From positions 78,281 through 131,428 of the forward strand of contig UBJO01000024.1 of assembly GCA_900465665.1 (NCBI GenBank): a stretch of DNA of 53,148 bases. The letters are read 5' to 3'. Position 1 is the first letter of the stretch. Each line of letters begins with the position of its first letter. Source of the stretch: Hyphomicrobiales bacterium (GTDB taxonomy: Bacteria; Pseudomonadota; Alphaproteobacteria; Rhizobiales; Rhizobiaceae). Below, in pieces: positions 29,318 to 39,300 of this stretch. The translations under genes were made by a program, and so were the position numbers. The notes beneath the pieces are model-generated. The model worked only from the letters and a program-made list of their open reading frames with translations, was not told the origin of the DNA and did not search any database.

Positions 29318-31213
29318 TTAGGAGCCCTCAGCTCGCAGCCAAGAGTGCTGCGGGAAGAAGCGCTCGACGGTCTGCGCCTTGCCGAACATCACATCGTGCT
29401 GGAGATAGCGATAGTCGCGGACCAGCGGATCGATGGTCTTGGCGTCGCGAACCCAGTCCGGCGAAGCGGTGTTGTCGCGGGTGATCAGCTGATAGCGGTC
29501 GACGATCGGATACTTCTTCTGCACGCGGCCGAGGAAGCCGGTATAGAACGGGTGCTCGTAGCCGGCGAATTTCAGCACATGATAGGGCAGCTGCGACGGG
29601 CTGATGGTGCCGACGTTCTGCTTCACGCCCTTGCGGTTCGACCAGATGACGAGCGGCGTCTCGTGCTCCTGCTTCATCACGCTGACGGATGCCCGGCGGG
29701 TTGCGACTTGGTCTGGCATGTAGCCGGTATTCGTGTAGACGCTGCCGAGCGGCGGCAAGTGGTCGCCCCAGAGCACGATTATCGTTTCGCGATCGCGCTT
29801 GGATGCCCATTCGGTCAGCATCTGGAAGCTCTCGTCGGCCTCCTTGACGCCTTGCGTATAGGTGGCGAGCGTGGCGCGGTCGGCGTCGGTCAGATTGCCG
29901 GTGATGTCGACCGTGTTGTTGGCGTAGCGGTTGGGCTCGTAAGGGCCATGTCCCTGCAGGGTGACCGCGAAGAAGAAGAAGGGCCGGTCGAGCCCGTCGG
30001 CTTCCTGCATGATCTCCTTCATCAGGCTGTCGTCGGAGGCGAAGATGCCGCGCTTTTCCATGGTCGGCATGGTGTCTTCGGTGCGGAATTCCTCGAATCC
30101 GAAATCCTTGTAGACCTCGTTGCGGTTCCAGAACCAGCCGCTGAACGGATGCAGCGCGCGGGCCGCATAGCCTTCGCCGCGGAAGAAGGTGGCAAGCGAC
30201 GGGATGTCGTTGCGGATATACTGCTGGTAGGGAATGCTGCCATAAGGCAGGAAGGCATTCGAGAAGCCGGTCAGCGCCTCGAATTCGACATTGGCGGTCA
30301 TGCCGCCGAACTCGGGCGAAAAGACGTGGCCGGACTGTGCCGCGCGGATCGTCGGCATCGGGTCTTCGGAGAATTTCAGCGTCTTGAGGCGCGTCGGGTC
30401 CCAGAAAGATTCGCTCATCAGCATGATCACGTCGGGCTTGTCGCTCGGTCCGCTGAGATAGCCGTAGTTGCGTGAGGGAATGGCGTCGAGCGCCTGCGCA
30501 TTGAGGCCGGCGGGCGAGGCGACGTCGGCCATCGGGATATTGAAGATAAAGGCGAGAATGAAGCCGTTGCTACGGTAGTTCTCTTTCTGGTCCCACATCA
30601 TCGGCACGACCTGAAGGCGGTCGCGGATATAGGAATATTGCGAGTAATCCATCAGCGAGCCGAAGGCGGCGATGACGGGAACAGTCAGGCAGAGATTACG
30701 GATGCGGTTGCGGCGCGCCATCTTCGGCAGGCGACGCCAAGCGTAACGCCATGCGAGCACGAGGCCGGTGACGGAGAGCAGAATGCCGACGGCAACCGCG
30801 ATAGCCGTCATCGGGCGGTCGCGGACCATGACCGGAAGCAGTTCGAGGATCTGGCGGCCGAACAGCATGTCCGAGGGATAGAGCGGATCGGAGAGATAGT
30901 GCTGTTTCTGATTGGAGACGAGCGCCGGCATGAGCACGAGCGGCAGGACGACCAGTGCAGAGAGGAAACGGCGGCCGAGGATCGCATCGACGCAGAGCAT
31001 CACGATGGTCAGCATGACGACCGTGGTCATGCCCGGGCGGGCCGTGGAAGACAGAAAGGCGCCCACGTCGGTTGCGCCGCCGCGCGCGATCACTTCGACA
31101 GAGAAGGTTGCAAGCAACGCCATCACGGCGGTCAAGGCGACTGCAATTGCGCCGCGCAGGATGGAAGGGCGGGTATCCGCGCCAACGCCACCATAGAGTG
31201 CCGCCTCGCGCAT
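29318..31213 (-). CDS. LTA-synthase/phosphoglycerol-transferase-type membrane sulfatase-fold protein
   Basis: A 631-residue protein with about five N-terminal membrane helices (residues 20–190) and a large periplasmic alkaline-phosphatase-fold domain: metal-binding PDVIMLMSESFWDPTRL, the nucleophile region FGGMTANVEFEALTGFSNAF (Thr), and LWGDHLPPLG with the Asp-His pair. This is the architecture of LtaS and OpgB-type phosphoglycerol transferases, so I infer transfer of a phosphoglycerol-like group to an envelope glycan. ATG 31213 has CGGAG upstream; a TTG at 31246 also has a GGAG. A four-unit 11-bp GTCAT array (31262–31299) sits directly upstream, suggesting phosphate control. The donor and acceptor are not known. 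Confidence 0.85.
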   Translation of the reverse strand: MREAALYGGVGADTRPSILRGAIAVALTAVMALLATFSVEVIARGGATDVGAFLSSTARPGMTTVVMLTIVMLCVDAILGRRFLSALVVLPLVLMPALVSNQKQHYLSDPLYPSDMLFGRQILELLPVMVRDRPMTAIAVAVGILLSVTGLVLAWRYAWRRLPKMARRNRIRNLCLTVPVIAAFGSLMDYSQYSYIRDRLQVVPMMWDQKENYRSNGFILAFIFNIPMADVASPAGLNAQALDAIPSRNYGYLSGPSDKPDVIMLMSESFWDPTRLKTLKFSEDPMPTIRAAQSGHVFSPEFGGMTANVEFEALTGFSNAFLPYGSIPYQQYIRNDIPSLATFFRGEGYAARALHPFSGWFWNRNEVYKDFGFEEFRTEDTMPTMEKRGIFASDDSLMKEIMQEADGLDRPFFFFAVTLQGHGPYEPNRYANNTVDITGNLTDADRATLATYTQGVKEADESFQMLTEWASKRDRETIIVLWGDHLPPLGSVYTNTGYMPDQVATRRASVSVMKQEHETPLVIWSNRKGVKQNVGTISPSQLPYHVLKFAGYEHPFYTGFLGRVQKKYPIVDRYQLITRDNTASPDWVRDAKTIDPLVRDYRYLQHDVMFGKAQTVERFFPQHSWLRAEGS

Positions 31214-31261
31214 TGCCGCTCCGGACTTGAAAACTTGCGCGATCAATGGCGGAACTCCAGC

Positions 31262-31299
31262 GTCATCATAACGTCATCGAACTGTCACATCTTCGTCAT
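31262..31299 (+). promoter_or_regulatory. PHO-box-like array: four GTCAT/GTCAC units at 11-bp spacing
   Basis: GTCAT at 31262, GTCAT at 31273, GTCAC at 31284 and GTCAT at 31295: exactly 11 bases apart each time. PhoB binds as tandem monomers to 11-bp TGTCA units, so this fits a double PHO box. It lies in the divergent spacer between the sulfatase-fold gene (minus, 31213 or 31246) and the PD40 gene (plus, 31488). Units read in the plus direction. No strong -10 is visible on either side. Confidence 0.65.
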
Positions 31300-31487
31300 G
31301 AACGCTAGATGAACCATTGTTGTTTCGCGGCCTTAACGCTTTTTTGATCACAAACTTTTCGGTGGCCGGTTGCCTGATTTCGCGCGGGCTCGGGATGAGG
31401 AGTGCCATTGCCGCGCGCGGGCGATCCTTGCGTGCCTTAATTAGCTGTCGTAGGTCATGGATATGTTCGCGTCAGAGGAGAGTTTGC

Positions 31488-32321
31488 ATGCGCAGTTCCG
31501 TCGAGATCTACAACGTCAAGACGGGCGAGGCCCGTGTGATCTGGCAGACCGAGAGGTTGGTCGAAGCGCCCAACTACGCTCCTGACGGTAGCTATCTCCT
31601 GCTCAACGACGAGGGCCTGCTCTACCGGCTGGCGCTCGACGGGTCTGCCAAGGTGGCGCATGTCGATACCGGCTTTGCGACCGCCTGCAACAACGACCAC
31701 GGGATTTCGCCCGATGGCAAAAGGATCGTCATCTCCGACAAGGTCGAGTTCGGCAAGTCGGCGATCTACACGCTGCCGATCGAGGGTGGGGCGCCGCAGC
31801 TGGTGACCACCAATCATCCGTCCTACTGGCATGGCTGGTCGCCTGACGGGAAGGACCTCGCCTATTGCGGCATTCGCGGCGACCTGTTCGATATCTACAC
31901 GATCGACGTGACCGGCGGCGAAGAACGGCGGTTGACGCATGGCGAGGGCCGCAATGACGGGCCGGATTATTCGGCAGATGGGCGCTGGATCTATTTCAAC
32001 TCCAGCCGCACCGGCCTGATGCAGATCTGGCGCATCCATCCCGACGGAACCGGCGTCGAGCAGGTGACGCACGACAATTACGGCAACTGGTTCGCGCATC
32101 CATCCCCGAATAACGACAAGGTCGTGCTGATTTCCTACGATCCCGATGTGTTCGACCATCCGCGCGACAAGCATGTGCGGATGCGGATCATGGATATGGA
32201 CGGGGGAAATCTGACGACGCTGTTCGAACTCTTCGGCGGGCAGGGATCGATCAATGTTCCAAACTGGTCACCGGATGGTGATGAGTTCGCCTATGTGCGA
32301 TATTTCCCGGTCGAGGTTTGA
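31488..32321 (+). CDS. PD40/TolB-like beta-propeller protein
   Basis: A 277-residue cytoplasmic protein without signal peptide made of WD40-like PD40 repeats: PNYAPDGSYLLL, GISPDGKRIVIS, GWSPDGKDLAYCG, PDYSADGRWIYFNS, HPSPNNDKVVLIS and NWSPDGDEFAYVR. It resembles the propeller part of TolB but lacks the N-terminal domain and export signal. ATG 31488 follows AGAGGAGAG. It shares a divergent spacer, with its PHO-like array, with the sulfatase-fold gene. No catalytic residues are evident; function unknown. Confidence 0.85.
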   Translation: MRSSVEIYNVKTGEARVIWQTERLVEAPNYAPDGSYLLLNDEGLLYRLALDGSAKVAHVDTGFATACNNDHGISPDGKRIVISDKVEFGKSAIYTLPIEGGAPQLVTTNHPSYWHGWSPDGKDLAYCGIRGDLFDIYTIDVTGGEERRLTHGEGRNDGPDYSADGRWIYFNSSRTGLMQIWRIHPDGTGVEQVTHDNYGNWFAHPSPNNDKVVLISYDPDVFDHPRDKHVRMRIMDMDGGNLTTLFELFGGQGSINVPNWSPDGDEFAYVRYFPVEV

Positions 32322-32340
32322 GCGATTGCACAAGTCACGG

Positions 32341-32519
32341 TTTGTCGGCATAGGTGGCGCGTCGGGTGCCCGCAAGCTTGCGGGAGAATCGGGAATTCGG
32401 TGCAAGACCGGAACGTGCCCAACGCTGTAAGGCCGACGTCTGCCGCTTGATGCCACTGGCGCTTTGCCGGGAAGGCGTGGCAGACGGATGACGCCAAGTC
32501 AGAAGACCGGCCCGACAAT
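32341..32519 (+). promoter_or_regulatory. Cobalamin (B12) riboswitch of bluB
   Basis: The conserved blocks occur in order: GGTGCCCGCAAG, GAGAATCGGGAAT, CGGTGCAAGACCGGAACGTGCCC, AACGCTGTAA, GCCACTGG, CGGGAAGGCGTGGC and the B12 box AAGTCAGAAGACCGGCC (32496–32512). The P1 helix pairs TTTGTCGG (32341–32348) with CCGACAA (32512–32518). A second possible stem, ACCGGCC (32506–32512) with GGCCGGT (32543–32549), falls between the aptamer and the bluB ribosome site, which suggests the switching element. Confidence 0.95.
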
Positions 32520-32524
32520 CATAG

Positions 32525-33256
<732 letters not shown>

Positions 33257-33269
33257 CGCGCGACGCCCT

Positions 33270-34388
33270 CTACTGCTTCTGCGCCGGCGGTTGCTGGGGT
33301 TGGGCGCCCGGCATGGCGGGGTGTTTCAGGTCAATCGATCCCTGATCGCCCGCCAGAAACTGCGGACCAACTTGGCGCACCTTGCCGGCGCTGGGATCGT
33401 AGGGGCGATCGGGGACCTGCGCCTGCGGTGCGGGCTGTTGAGGTGTGGCCGGGCTCTCGGGCTTGGCGGCGGCGGTGTTCGGGGTTTCGATCGTGGTGAT
33501 CGAGCTCTGAGGCGACGGGGCGCTCACAGACTGGTTGCGGCGCATCTGTTCGTAATAGGCGGGCAGATTGCAGCTGCAGGAGGATTTTTCACCGGGCTTG
33601 CGGTTCTTGTAGGCGAATGCGTTCGGCATGGCGCTGTAAGGCGCACCCGTTGAGGCCGAGATCATGTTCTCGCTCTCGCCGCTGGAAACGTCGTGATAGT
33701 AGAGCTCTGTTTCGATGCCGGGGCACATCTGCTGGCAGGTGTTGGCGTCGCGGGCGAAATCGAAGGAGGTGGCGTTCGAGCGGATGGGGAAGAAGCCGCC
33801 GTCGCAGCTGCGCACGCAGATCGTGTTCAGATGCGTCAGAGGTTGGCCGCCGGGCGAGAACTCGTAGGAGCGCTGACGCTCGCCGCCGAGCGGAATGAAG
33901 GTGTCGCTGCGCATCGCCTGATCGTCGATGCTGGGCGGGTTCGCATATTGCGGCTCTTCATATTGCTGCACGGGCGCGTTGCAGTTGTTCTCGTCGAGCG
34001 CTGCGAAGAGCTCGTTGCGCAGGCGGGCGTCCGGGCTTTGCGCGCGCAACTCGTCACGACGCATCTGCAGGTCGGCGATGTTGTCGAGCATCTTCGCTTC
34101 GGCTTGTTCGAGCTCGCCGCAATAGCCGGCATTGTCGCCGCCGATCACCACCATGCTGCCGCTGCTGCAGCCGCTGCGGCGCTGGTCGCTGCGCAGCTTG
34201 CGAAGCTCGAGGTTCTGTTCGGTGATGGCGCTGGCGAAGCGGCGTATTTCTGACGACATGCCGCCGCCGATCGTTTCCGGGATGGTTGCCAAGCGAGCGC
34301 GCAGTTGACCGCAGATCGGCGCCAGCTGCGAATAGGCAGGGGCGGAAAGGGCAATCAGGAGTGCTGCGGCCAGCGTGAGGCGTTTCAA
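33270..34388 (-). CDS. Exported DUF2865 protein, Cys-rich
   Basis: A 372-residue periplasmic protein: signal MKRLTLAAALLIALSAPAYS, a coiled-coil-prone region (residues 40–120, Glu/Arg/Leu-rich), then the DUF2865 core with TICVRSCDGGFFPIRSNATS, FARDANTCQQMCPG and TELYYHDVSSGES, and a C-terminal Pro/Gln-rich tail (PQQPAPQAQVP). The core has paired Cys (CVRSC, CQQMC, CSC) that suggest disulfides. The domain is common in Rhizobiales; function unknown to me. It converges on bluB and is followed upstream by a 128-nt gap to dme. Confidence 0.9.
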   Translation of the reverse strand: MKRLTLAAALLIALSAPAYSQLAPICGQLRARLATIPETIGGGMSSEIRRFASAITEQNLELRKLRSDQRRSGCSSGSMVVIGGDNAGYCGELEQAEAKMLDNIADLQMRRDELRAQSPDARLRNELFAALDENNCNAPVQQYEEPQYANPPSIDDQAMRSDTFIPLGGERQRSYEFSPGGQPLTHLNTICVRSCDGGFFPIRSNATSFDFARDANTCQQMCPGIETELYYHDVSSGESENMISASTGAPYSAMPNAFAYKNRKPGEKSSCSCNLPAYYEQMRRNQSVSAPSPQSSITTIETPNTAAAKPESPATPQQPAPQAQVPDRPYDPSAGKVRQVGPQFLAGDQGSIDLKHPAMPGAQPQQPPAQKQ

Positions 34389-34422
34389 GGCATCGTCCCG
34401 TCAGTGAGCAAATACCAAATGG

Positions 34423-34455
34423 CGAAGGGCGGACCATGGCCCGCCCTTCGGTATA
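34423..34455 (-). terminator. Possible terminator after the malic enzyme gene
   Basis: GAAGGGCGG / CCGCCCTTC stem with an eight-base loop, in the gap between the dme stop (34517) and the DUF2865 start (34388), both on the minus strand. The stem is strong but the minus-strand tail (GCCATTTGG) has a poor T run. Confidence 0.5.
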
Positions 34456-34516
34456 ACCTGCTTGTCTTAACAAGCTGCCGCTCAGAGCCTAACGCATTTT
34501 CAGCGTTCAAGGCAAA

Positions 34517-36829
34517 TTACGCAGGTTGTGATGCTTCCACGACCGCGAGGGCCGCCATGTTGACGACGCCGCGCGAGGTGACCGACGGCGCCAAGATGTG
34601 GGCCGGCATGGCCGCGCCGAGCAGGATCGGGCCGACATGCAGGCCATCCGTCATCGACTTGACGACGCCGAGCGTGATGTTGGCCGCATCGAGGTTCGGG
34701 AAGACCAGAAGATTGGCTTCGTCGTGCAGCGTCGTGTTCGGCATGACGCGCTTGCGCAGCGTTTCGGAGATCGCGCTCTCGCCATGCATTTCGCCATCGA
34801 CTTCCAGATCGGGGGCAGTGTCGCGCACGAGCTGCAGGGCGTTGCGCATCTTCGTGGCGCTTTCGGATTCACGCGAACCGAAGTTCGAGTGCGAGACGAG
34901 GGCCGCGCGCGGCGTGATGCCGAAGCGCTTGATTTCCTCGGCGGCGAGAACGGCGGATTCCGCCACTTCCTCTGCCGTCGGGTTGAACGTGACATATGTG
35001 TCGGTGAAGAAGGTGGCGCCGCGCTGCGAGATCAGCAGGCTGAGTGCCGAGAAATCGCGAACGTTCGGGCGCTTGCCGACGATCTGGCGGACGTCGCGCA
35101 GGTGCTTTTCATAGCGGCCTTCGAGACCGCAGATCAGCGCATCGGCCTCGCCACGCTTCAGCGCCAGCGCGCCGATAACCGTGGTGTTGGTACGAACGAT
35201 GGTGCGGGCCGCTTCCGGGATGACGCCGCGGCGGCCGACCAGCGAGAGATAAAGCTCGACATACTCGCGGAAGCGCGGATCGTCTTCCGGGTTGATGACG
35301 TCGAAATCCGACAGCGGACGGATACGCAGGCCGTAGCGCTTCAGGCGCGTCTCGATGACCTGCGGACGACCGATCAGGATCGGCTTGGCGATACCTTCCT
35401 CGAGAAGGACCTGGGCGGCGCGCAGCACGCGCTCGTCTTCGCCTTCGGAGAAGATGACGCGCTTCTTGTCGGCATTCTTCGCGGCCGCGAAGATCGGCTT
35501 CATGACGAAGCCGGAGCGGAAGACGAAGCGGTTCAACTGGTCGAGATAGGCGTCGAAATCGGCGATCGGCCGCAGCGCCACGCCGCTATCGGCCGCAGCC
35601 TTGGCGACGGCAGGCGCGATGCGCAGGATGAGGCGCGGATCAAACGGCGAGGGGATGAGATAGTTGGGGCCGAAGATCGGCGTTTCGTCCGAATAGGCGC
35701 GGGCGGCGACATCCGACGGCTCCTCGCGAGCGAGGGCCGCGATGGCGCGCACGGCCGCCATCTTCATTTCCTCGTTGATCGTCACAGCGCCGCAATCGAG
35801 CGCGCCGCGGAAGATATAGGGGAAGCAGAGGACGTTGTTGACCTGGTTCGGGAAGTCCGAGCGGCCAGTGCAGATCATCGCGTCCGGGCGGGCGGCGCGG
35901 GCGAGATCGGGCATGATTTCCGGGTTCGGGTTGGCCAGCGCCATGATGAGCGGCTTTTCGGCCATCTGCGCCAGGAGTTCCGGCTTCAGGACGCCTGCGG
36001 CCGACAGGCCGAGGAAGACGTCAGCGCCGCCGATGTTCTCAGCCAGCGTGCGGGTGTCGCTCTTCTGGGCGTAGACGCTCTTCCATTCGTCCATAAGCTC
36101 GACGCGGCCTTCATAGACGAGGCCTTCGAGGTCGTGGACCCAGATGTTTTCGCGCTTGGCGCCGAGCGTGACGAGAAGGTTGAGGCAGGCGAGCGCCGCC
36201 GCGCCGGCGCCGGAGGCGACGATCTTGACCTCTTCGATCTTCTTGCCGGCCAACTCAAGGCCGTTCAGGATCGCGGCGGCGACGATGATGGCGGTGCCAT
36301 GCTGGTCGTCATGGAAGACCGGGATCTTCATCTTTTCGCGCAGCTGGCGCTCGATCTCGAAACATTCCGGCGCCTTGATGTCTTCAAGGTTGATGCCGCC
36401 GAAGGTTGGCTCCAGCGCGGCGACGGTGGAGACCATGTGGTCGACGGTCGTTGCATCGACCTCGATGTCGAAGACGTCGATATTGGCGAACTTCTTGAAG
36501 AGAACCGCCTTGCCTTCCATGACCGGCTTGGAGGCCAGCGGGCCGATATTGCCGAGGCCGAGAACGGCCGTGCCGTTGGAGATCACGGCAACCAGATTGG
36601 CGCGCGAGGTGTAGTCGGCGGCGGTTTCCGGGTTGTCGCGGATGGCAAGACAGGGCGCGGCGACGCCCGGCGAATAGGCGAGCGCGAGGTCGCGCTGGTT
36701 GCCGAGCGGCTTGATGGCCTGGATCTCGATCTTGCCGGGACGGGGATAACGGTGGAAGAACAACGCCTGTTCATCGAGGCTGCCGCCTGCCGCTTTGTTG
36801 TCCGTCTTCGGTTTGTCGCTGTGATCCAT
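34517..36829 (-). CDS. dme: NAD(P)-dependent malic enzyme with phosphotransacetylase-like C-terminal domain
   Basis: Decarboxylates malate to pyruvate, feeding acetyl-CoA during growth on C4 acids and in bacteroids. It has 770 residues: an N-terminal malic domain ([49 protein letters not shown], the nucleotide-binding [10 protein letters not shown]) and a C-terminal Pta-like domain (from about 440) that is regulatory rather than a working transacetylase. Rhizobia have NAD-linked Dme and NADP-linked Tme of this layout; I call dme from length and from its place near bluB, but cofactor use cannot be read reliably. ATG 36829 is chosen over an upstream in-frame ATG at 36862. Confidence 0.85.
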   Translation of the reverse strand: MDHSDKPKTDNKAAGGSLDEQALFFHRYPRPGKIEIQAIKPLGNQRDLALAYSPGVAAPCLAIRDNPETAADYTSRANLVAVISNGTAVLGLGNIGPLASKPVMEGKAVLFKKFANIDVFDIEVDATTVDHMVSTVAALEPTFGGINLEDIKAPECFEIERQLREKMKIPVFHDDQHGTAIIVAAAILNGLELAGKKIEEVKIVASGAGAAALACLNLLVTLGAKRENIWVHDLEGLVYEGRVELMDEWKSVYAQKSDTRTLAENIGGADVFLGLSAAGVLKPELLAQMAEKPLIMALANPNPEIMPDLARAARPDAMICTGRSDFPNQVNNVLCFPYIFRGALDCGAVTINEEMKMAAVRAIAALAREEPSDVAARAYSDETPIFGPNYLIPSPFDPRLILRIAPAVAKAAADSGVALRPIADFDAYLDQLNRFVFRSGFVMKPIFAAAKNADKKRVIFSEGEDERVLRAAQVLLEEGIAKPILIGRPQVIETRLKRYGLRIRPLSDFDVINPEDDPRFREYVELYLSLVGRRGVIPEAARTIVRTNTTVIGALALKRGEADALICGLEGRYEKHLRDVRQIVGKRPNVRDFSALSLLISQRGATFFTDTYVTFNPTAEEVAESAVLAAEEIKRFGITPRAALVSHSNFGSRESESATKMRNALQLVRDTAPDLEVDGEMHGESAISETLRKRVMPNTTLHDEANLLVFPNLDAANITLGVVKSMTDGLHVGPILLGAAMPAHILAPSVTSRGVVNMAALAVVEASQPA

Positions 36830-37095
36830 CGTAATGCTCCAGGCTGTCGCACATGCTTTCATTGGAGCGCTTTCAATACATCAATCGAAAGACGGTAACA
36901 GCGGGAATTTCGGTTCCGGTTCCCAAAAAGAGCGCAAATGTGCAACAGCGCCCGCGAGATACCGGGGATTTGCGACGCTAGGGCCTGTGATCAGGGCCCG
37001 ACACCCGGGCCGTGTCATCTTCCTGAAACACGAGTCTGGTTTTCAGAGGCACAGATGAAGCATGGGGCACGGGCAGTTTGCTTGTGAAGGACAAT

Positions 37096-37908
37096 ATGGA
37101 TACGCGCCACTTCCGTACGCTCTTTATTTCCGACGTCCATCTCGGCTCGAAAGCCGCGAAAGCCGACTTCCTGATCGACTTTCTGAAGTACCACGAAGCC
37201 GACACGATCTTCCTGGTGGGAGACATCGTCGACGGCTGGCGCCTGAAGCGCAGCTGGTACTGGCCGCAGGAATGCAACGACGTGATCCAGAAGCTGCTGC
37301 GCAAGGCGCGCAAGGGAACGCGTATCGTCTACATCCCCGGCAATCACGACGAATTCCTGCGCGACTTCCCCGGCATGCACTTCGGCGGCATCGAAGTGGC
37401 CGAGCGGATGATGCACGAGGCGGCCGACGGCAAGAAGTATCTGGTACTGCATGGCGACGAGTTCGACGTCGTGGTACGCAACGCCCGCCTGCTCGCCTAT
37501 CTCGGCGACTGGGCCTACGACATGGCGATCATGATCAACATCGGGCTCGCCGCCGTTCGCCGCAAGCTTGGCATGCCCTACTGGTCGTTCTCGGCCTGGG
37601 CGAAGCTTCAGGTCAAGCACGCCGTCAACTTCATCGGCGAGTTTCAGAAGGTGGTGGCCGACGAGGCCCGCAAGAGCGGCGCCGACGGCGTGATTTGCGG
37701 CCATATCCACCATGCCGTCATGGAAGACATGGACGGCGTGCGCTACATCAACACTGGCGACTGGGTCGAAAGCTGCACGGCGATCGCCGAGCACGAGGAC
37801 GGCACATTCGAGCTGATCGAATGGCGGACCATGGGTGGCGCTGCCGCTCCAGCACCGCTGGCGCTCGAAGATCACCGCAAGCGCGAGCCGGCACAGCAGG
37901 CGGCCTGA
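37096..37908 (+). CDS. LpxH-like metallophosphoesterase
   Basis: A 270-residue calcineurin-fold enzyme resembling UDP-2,3-diacylglucosamine diphosphatase. The metal motifs are in order: LFISDVHLGS, LVGDIVDGW, YIPGNHDEF, LHGDEFD and CGHIHHA, then NTGDWVESC. ATG 37096 follows GAAGGA. Most Alphaproteobacteria use LpxI for that lipid A step, so this may act on another phosphodiester. The MFS gene begins about 170 nt downstream on the same strand. Confidence 0.87.
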   Translation: MDTRHFRTLFISDVHLGSKAAKADFLIDFLKYHEADTIFLVGDIVDGWRLKRSWYWPQECNDVIQKLLRKARKGTRIVYIPGNHDEFLRDFPGMHFGGIEVAERMMHEAADGKKYLVLHGDEFDVVVRNARLLAYLGDWAYDMAIMINIGLAAVRRKLGMPYWSFSAWAKLQVKHAVNFIGEFQKVVADEARKSGADGVICGHIHHAVMEDMDGVRYINTGDWVESCTAIAEHEDGTFELIEWRTMGGAAAPAPLALEDHRKREPAQQAA

Positions 37909-38079
37909 TACCACCAATTGTTTCGCTGTTGCGAAATGGCATTGTGCAGCTGCTGCCGTTGCCGTTTCGCGACAGTTTTTGCTTATTTTTGAAATCGGTT
38001 TGGGACGACCCGATCTCGCCTTGGTTGCCCTTAATGTGACGTGTTAGGCAACTTGCAGGTTCCTTTTCAGGTCACACCG

Positions 38080-39300
38080 ATGATTCCCGCCACGAATGCC
38101 TCCTTCACCGAGGCCGCGCCCGCCCATTTCCGGCTGCTGAGCGCTTTGTCCTACTGTGCGCCACTGCTCGTGAACGGTGTCGCGCTGCCGTTCTTTCCCG
38201 TCTGGCTGGCGATGCACAAGTTCAGCGACCACGAGATCGGCATCATCCTAGCGGTGCCGATGGTGGTGCGCGTGCTCGTGGCGCCGATCGTGGCCATGTA
38301 CGCGGACCGGATGAAGGAGCGGGCCGATGTGCTGGTGTTTTCCGGCGGCCTGTCGCTGTTGACGGCGATCGCGCTCTACTGGACAGACACGTTCTGGCCG
38401 GTGCTGATCGTCTACACGATCCAGGGCGCCACCTTTTCTCCCTATGTGCCTGTGATCGAATCGATCGTCATCTCCGGCGTGCGGCGCTGGGGTTTCGATT
38501 ACGGCTCGATGCGGGTCTGGGGCTCGATCGCCTTCATCGCCTCGACGCTGGTCGGCGGGCGGCTGGTCGGGAACTGGGGCGGACAGATGGTTCTGCCCGT
38601 GATGATCTTCGGTTTCGTCATGACCATGGTGATGGCGGCCTATTGTCCGCGCATCGGGCCTACGCGGCGGCGCGGAACGCCTGTCGATCTGCAGCAGGCG
38701 ACCGGCAGCTCGCTCAGGCAGCCGCATCTGCTGGTGCTGCTCATCGGCGTCGCCATCCAGCAATCGAGCCACGCGCTGGTTTACACCTTTGCGACGATCT
38801 ACTGGCGTGATCTCGGCTTTTCCGGCACGGAAATCGCGTTGTTGTGGAGTGCTGGCGTCGCGGCCGAGGTGACCGTATTCTTCCAGTCGAAGCGGCTCAG
38901 CCGCCATTTCGATGCCTGGACTCTGATCCGTGTCGGCGCCGCGATATGTGTCTGCCGTTGGCTGTTGTTTCCGATGCACTGGGGCTTCGTCGGTTTCTTC
39001 CTGCTGCAGTGTCTGCACGCCTTCAGCTACGCCTTCGTCCACACCGGCGTGCAGCGGCGGATCATCGCCTCGGTGCAGGCGACGCAGGAATCGTCGGCGC
39101 AGGGCGCCTATTTCTTCTACAACGGGATGTTCATGGGGCTGATGACCATCGCGTCTGGATATATCTACGCAGCACTTGGCATGGCGAGCTACTACATCAT
39201 GGCGCTGACGGCGGTTCTGGGGCTAGGCCTCATCATCGTCGCCTACTACCTTCAGCCCCAGAGTGCCGGTTCCGGCGGAAAGACCAGCGAACCGGCGTAG
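38080..39300 (+). CDS. MFS transporter (LacY/HcaT-like)
   Basis: A 406-residue inner-membrane carrier with about 12 helices. The first-loop MFS motif is seen in VAPIVAMYADRMKERADVL, and the protein resembles the MFS_1-like/phenylpropionate-permease group (early ALSYCAPLLVNGVALPFFPVWLA in outline; late YFFYNGMFMGLMTIASGYIYA). ATG 38080 is taken with a CAGGT site; a GTG at 38041 adds 13 residues. Its 3' end overlaps the convergent epimerase gene by 49 bases, so both stops lie inside the other gene. Substrate unknown. Confidence 0.87.
   Translation: MIPATNASFTEAAPAHFRLLSALSYCAPLLVNGVALPFFPVWLAMHKFSDHEIGIILAVPMVVRVLVAPIVAMYADRMKERADVLVFSGGLSLLTAIALYWTDTFWPVLIVYTIQGATFSPYVPVIESIVISGVRRWGFDYGSMRVWGSIAFIASTLVGGRLVGNWGGQMVLPVMIFGFVMTMVMAAYCPRIGPTRRRGTPVDLQQATGSSLRQPHLLVLLIGVAIQQSSHALVYTFATIYWRDLGFSGTEIALLWSAGVAAEVTVFFQSKRLSRHFDAWTLIRVGAAICVCRWLLFPMHWGFVGFFLLQCLHAFSYAFVHTGVQRRIIASVQATQESSAQGAYFFYNGMFMGLMTIASGYIYAALGMASYYIMALTAVLGLGLIIVAYYLQPQSAGSGGKTSEPA

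Noticed and set aside
34598..36898. 766-codon open frame on the plus strand opposite dme, and similar long antisense frames at 28628–30475 and 14554–15978
   Set aside because: They mirror highly coding minus-strand genes, have no ribosome site or family, and are Asp/Glu/Arg/Gly-rich as expected of GC-rich antisense frames.
36900..36925. Stress-type promoter (two GGAAC on the minus strand) before dme
   Set aside because: Neither is followed by CGTT at 16 or 17 bases; both are near misses only.
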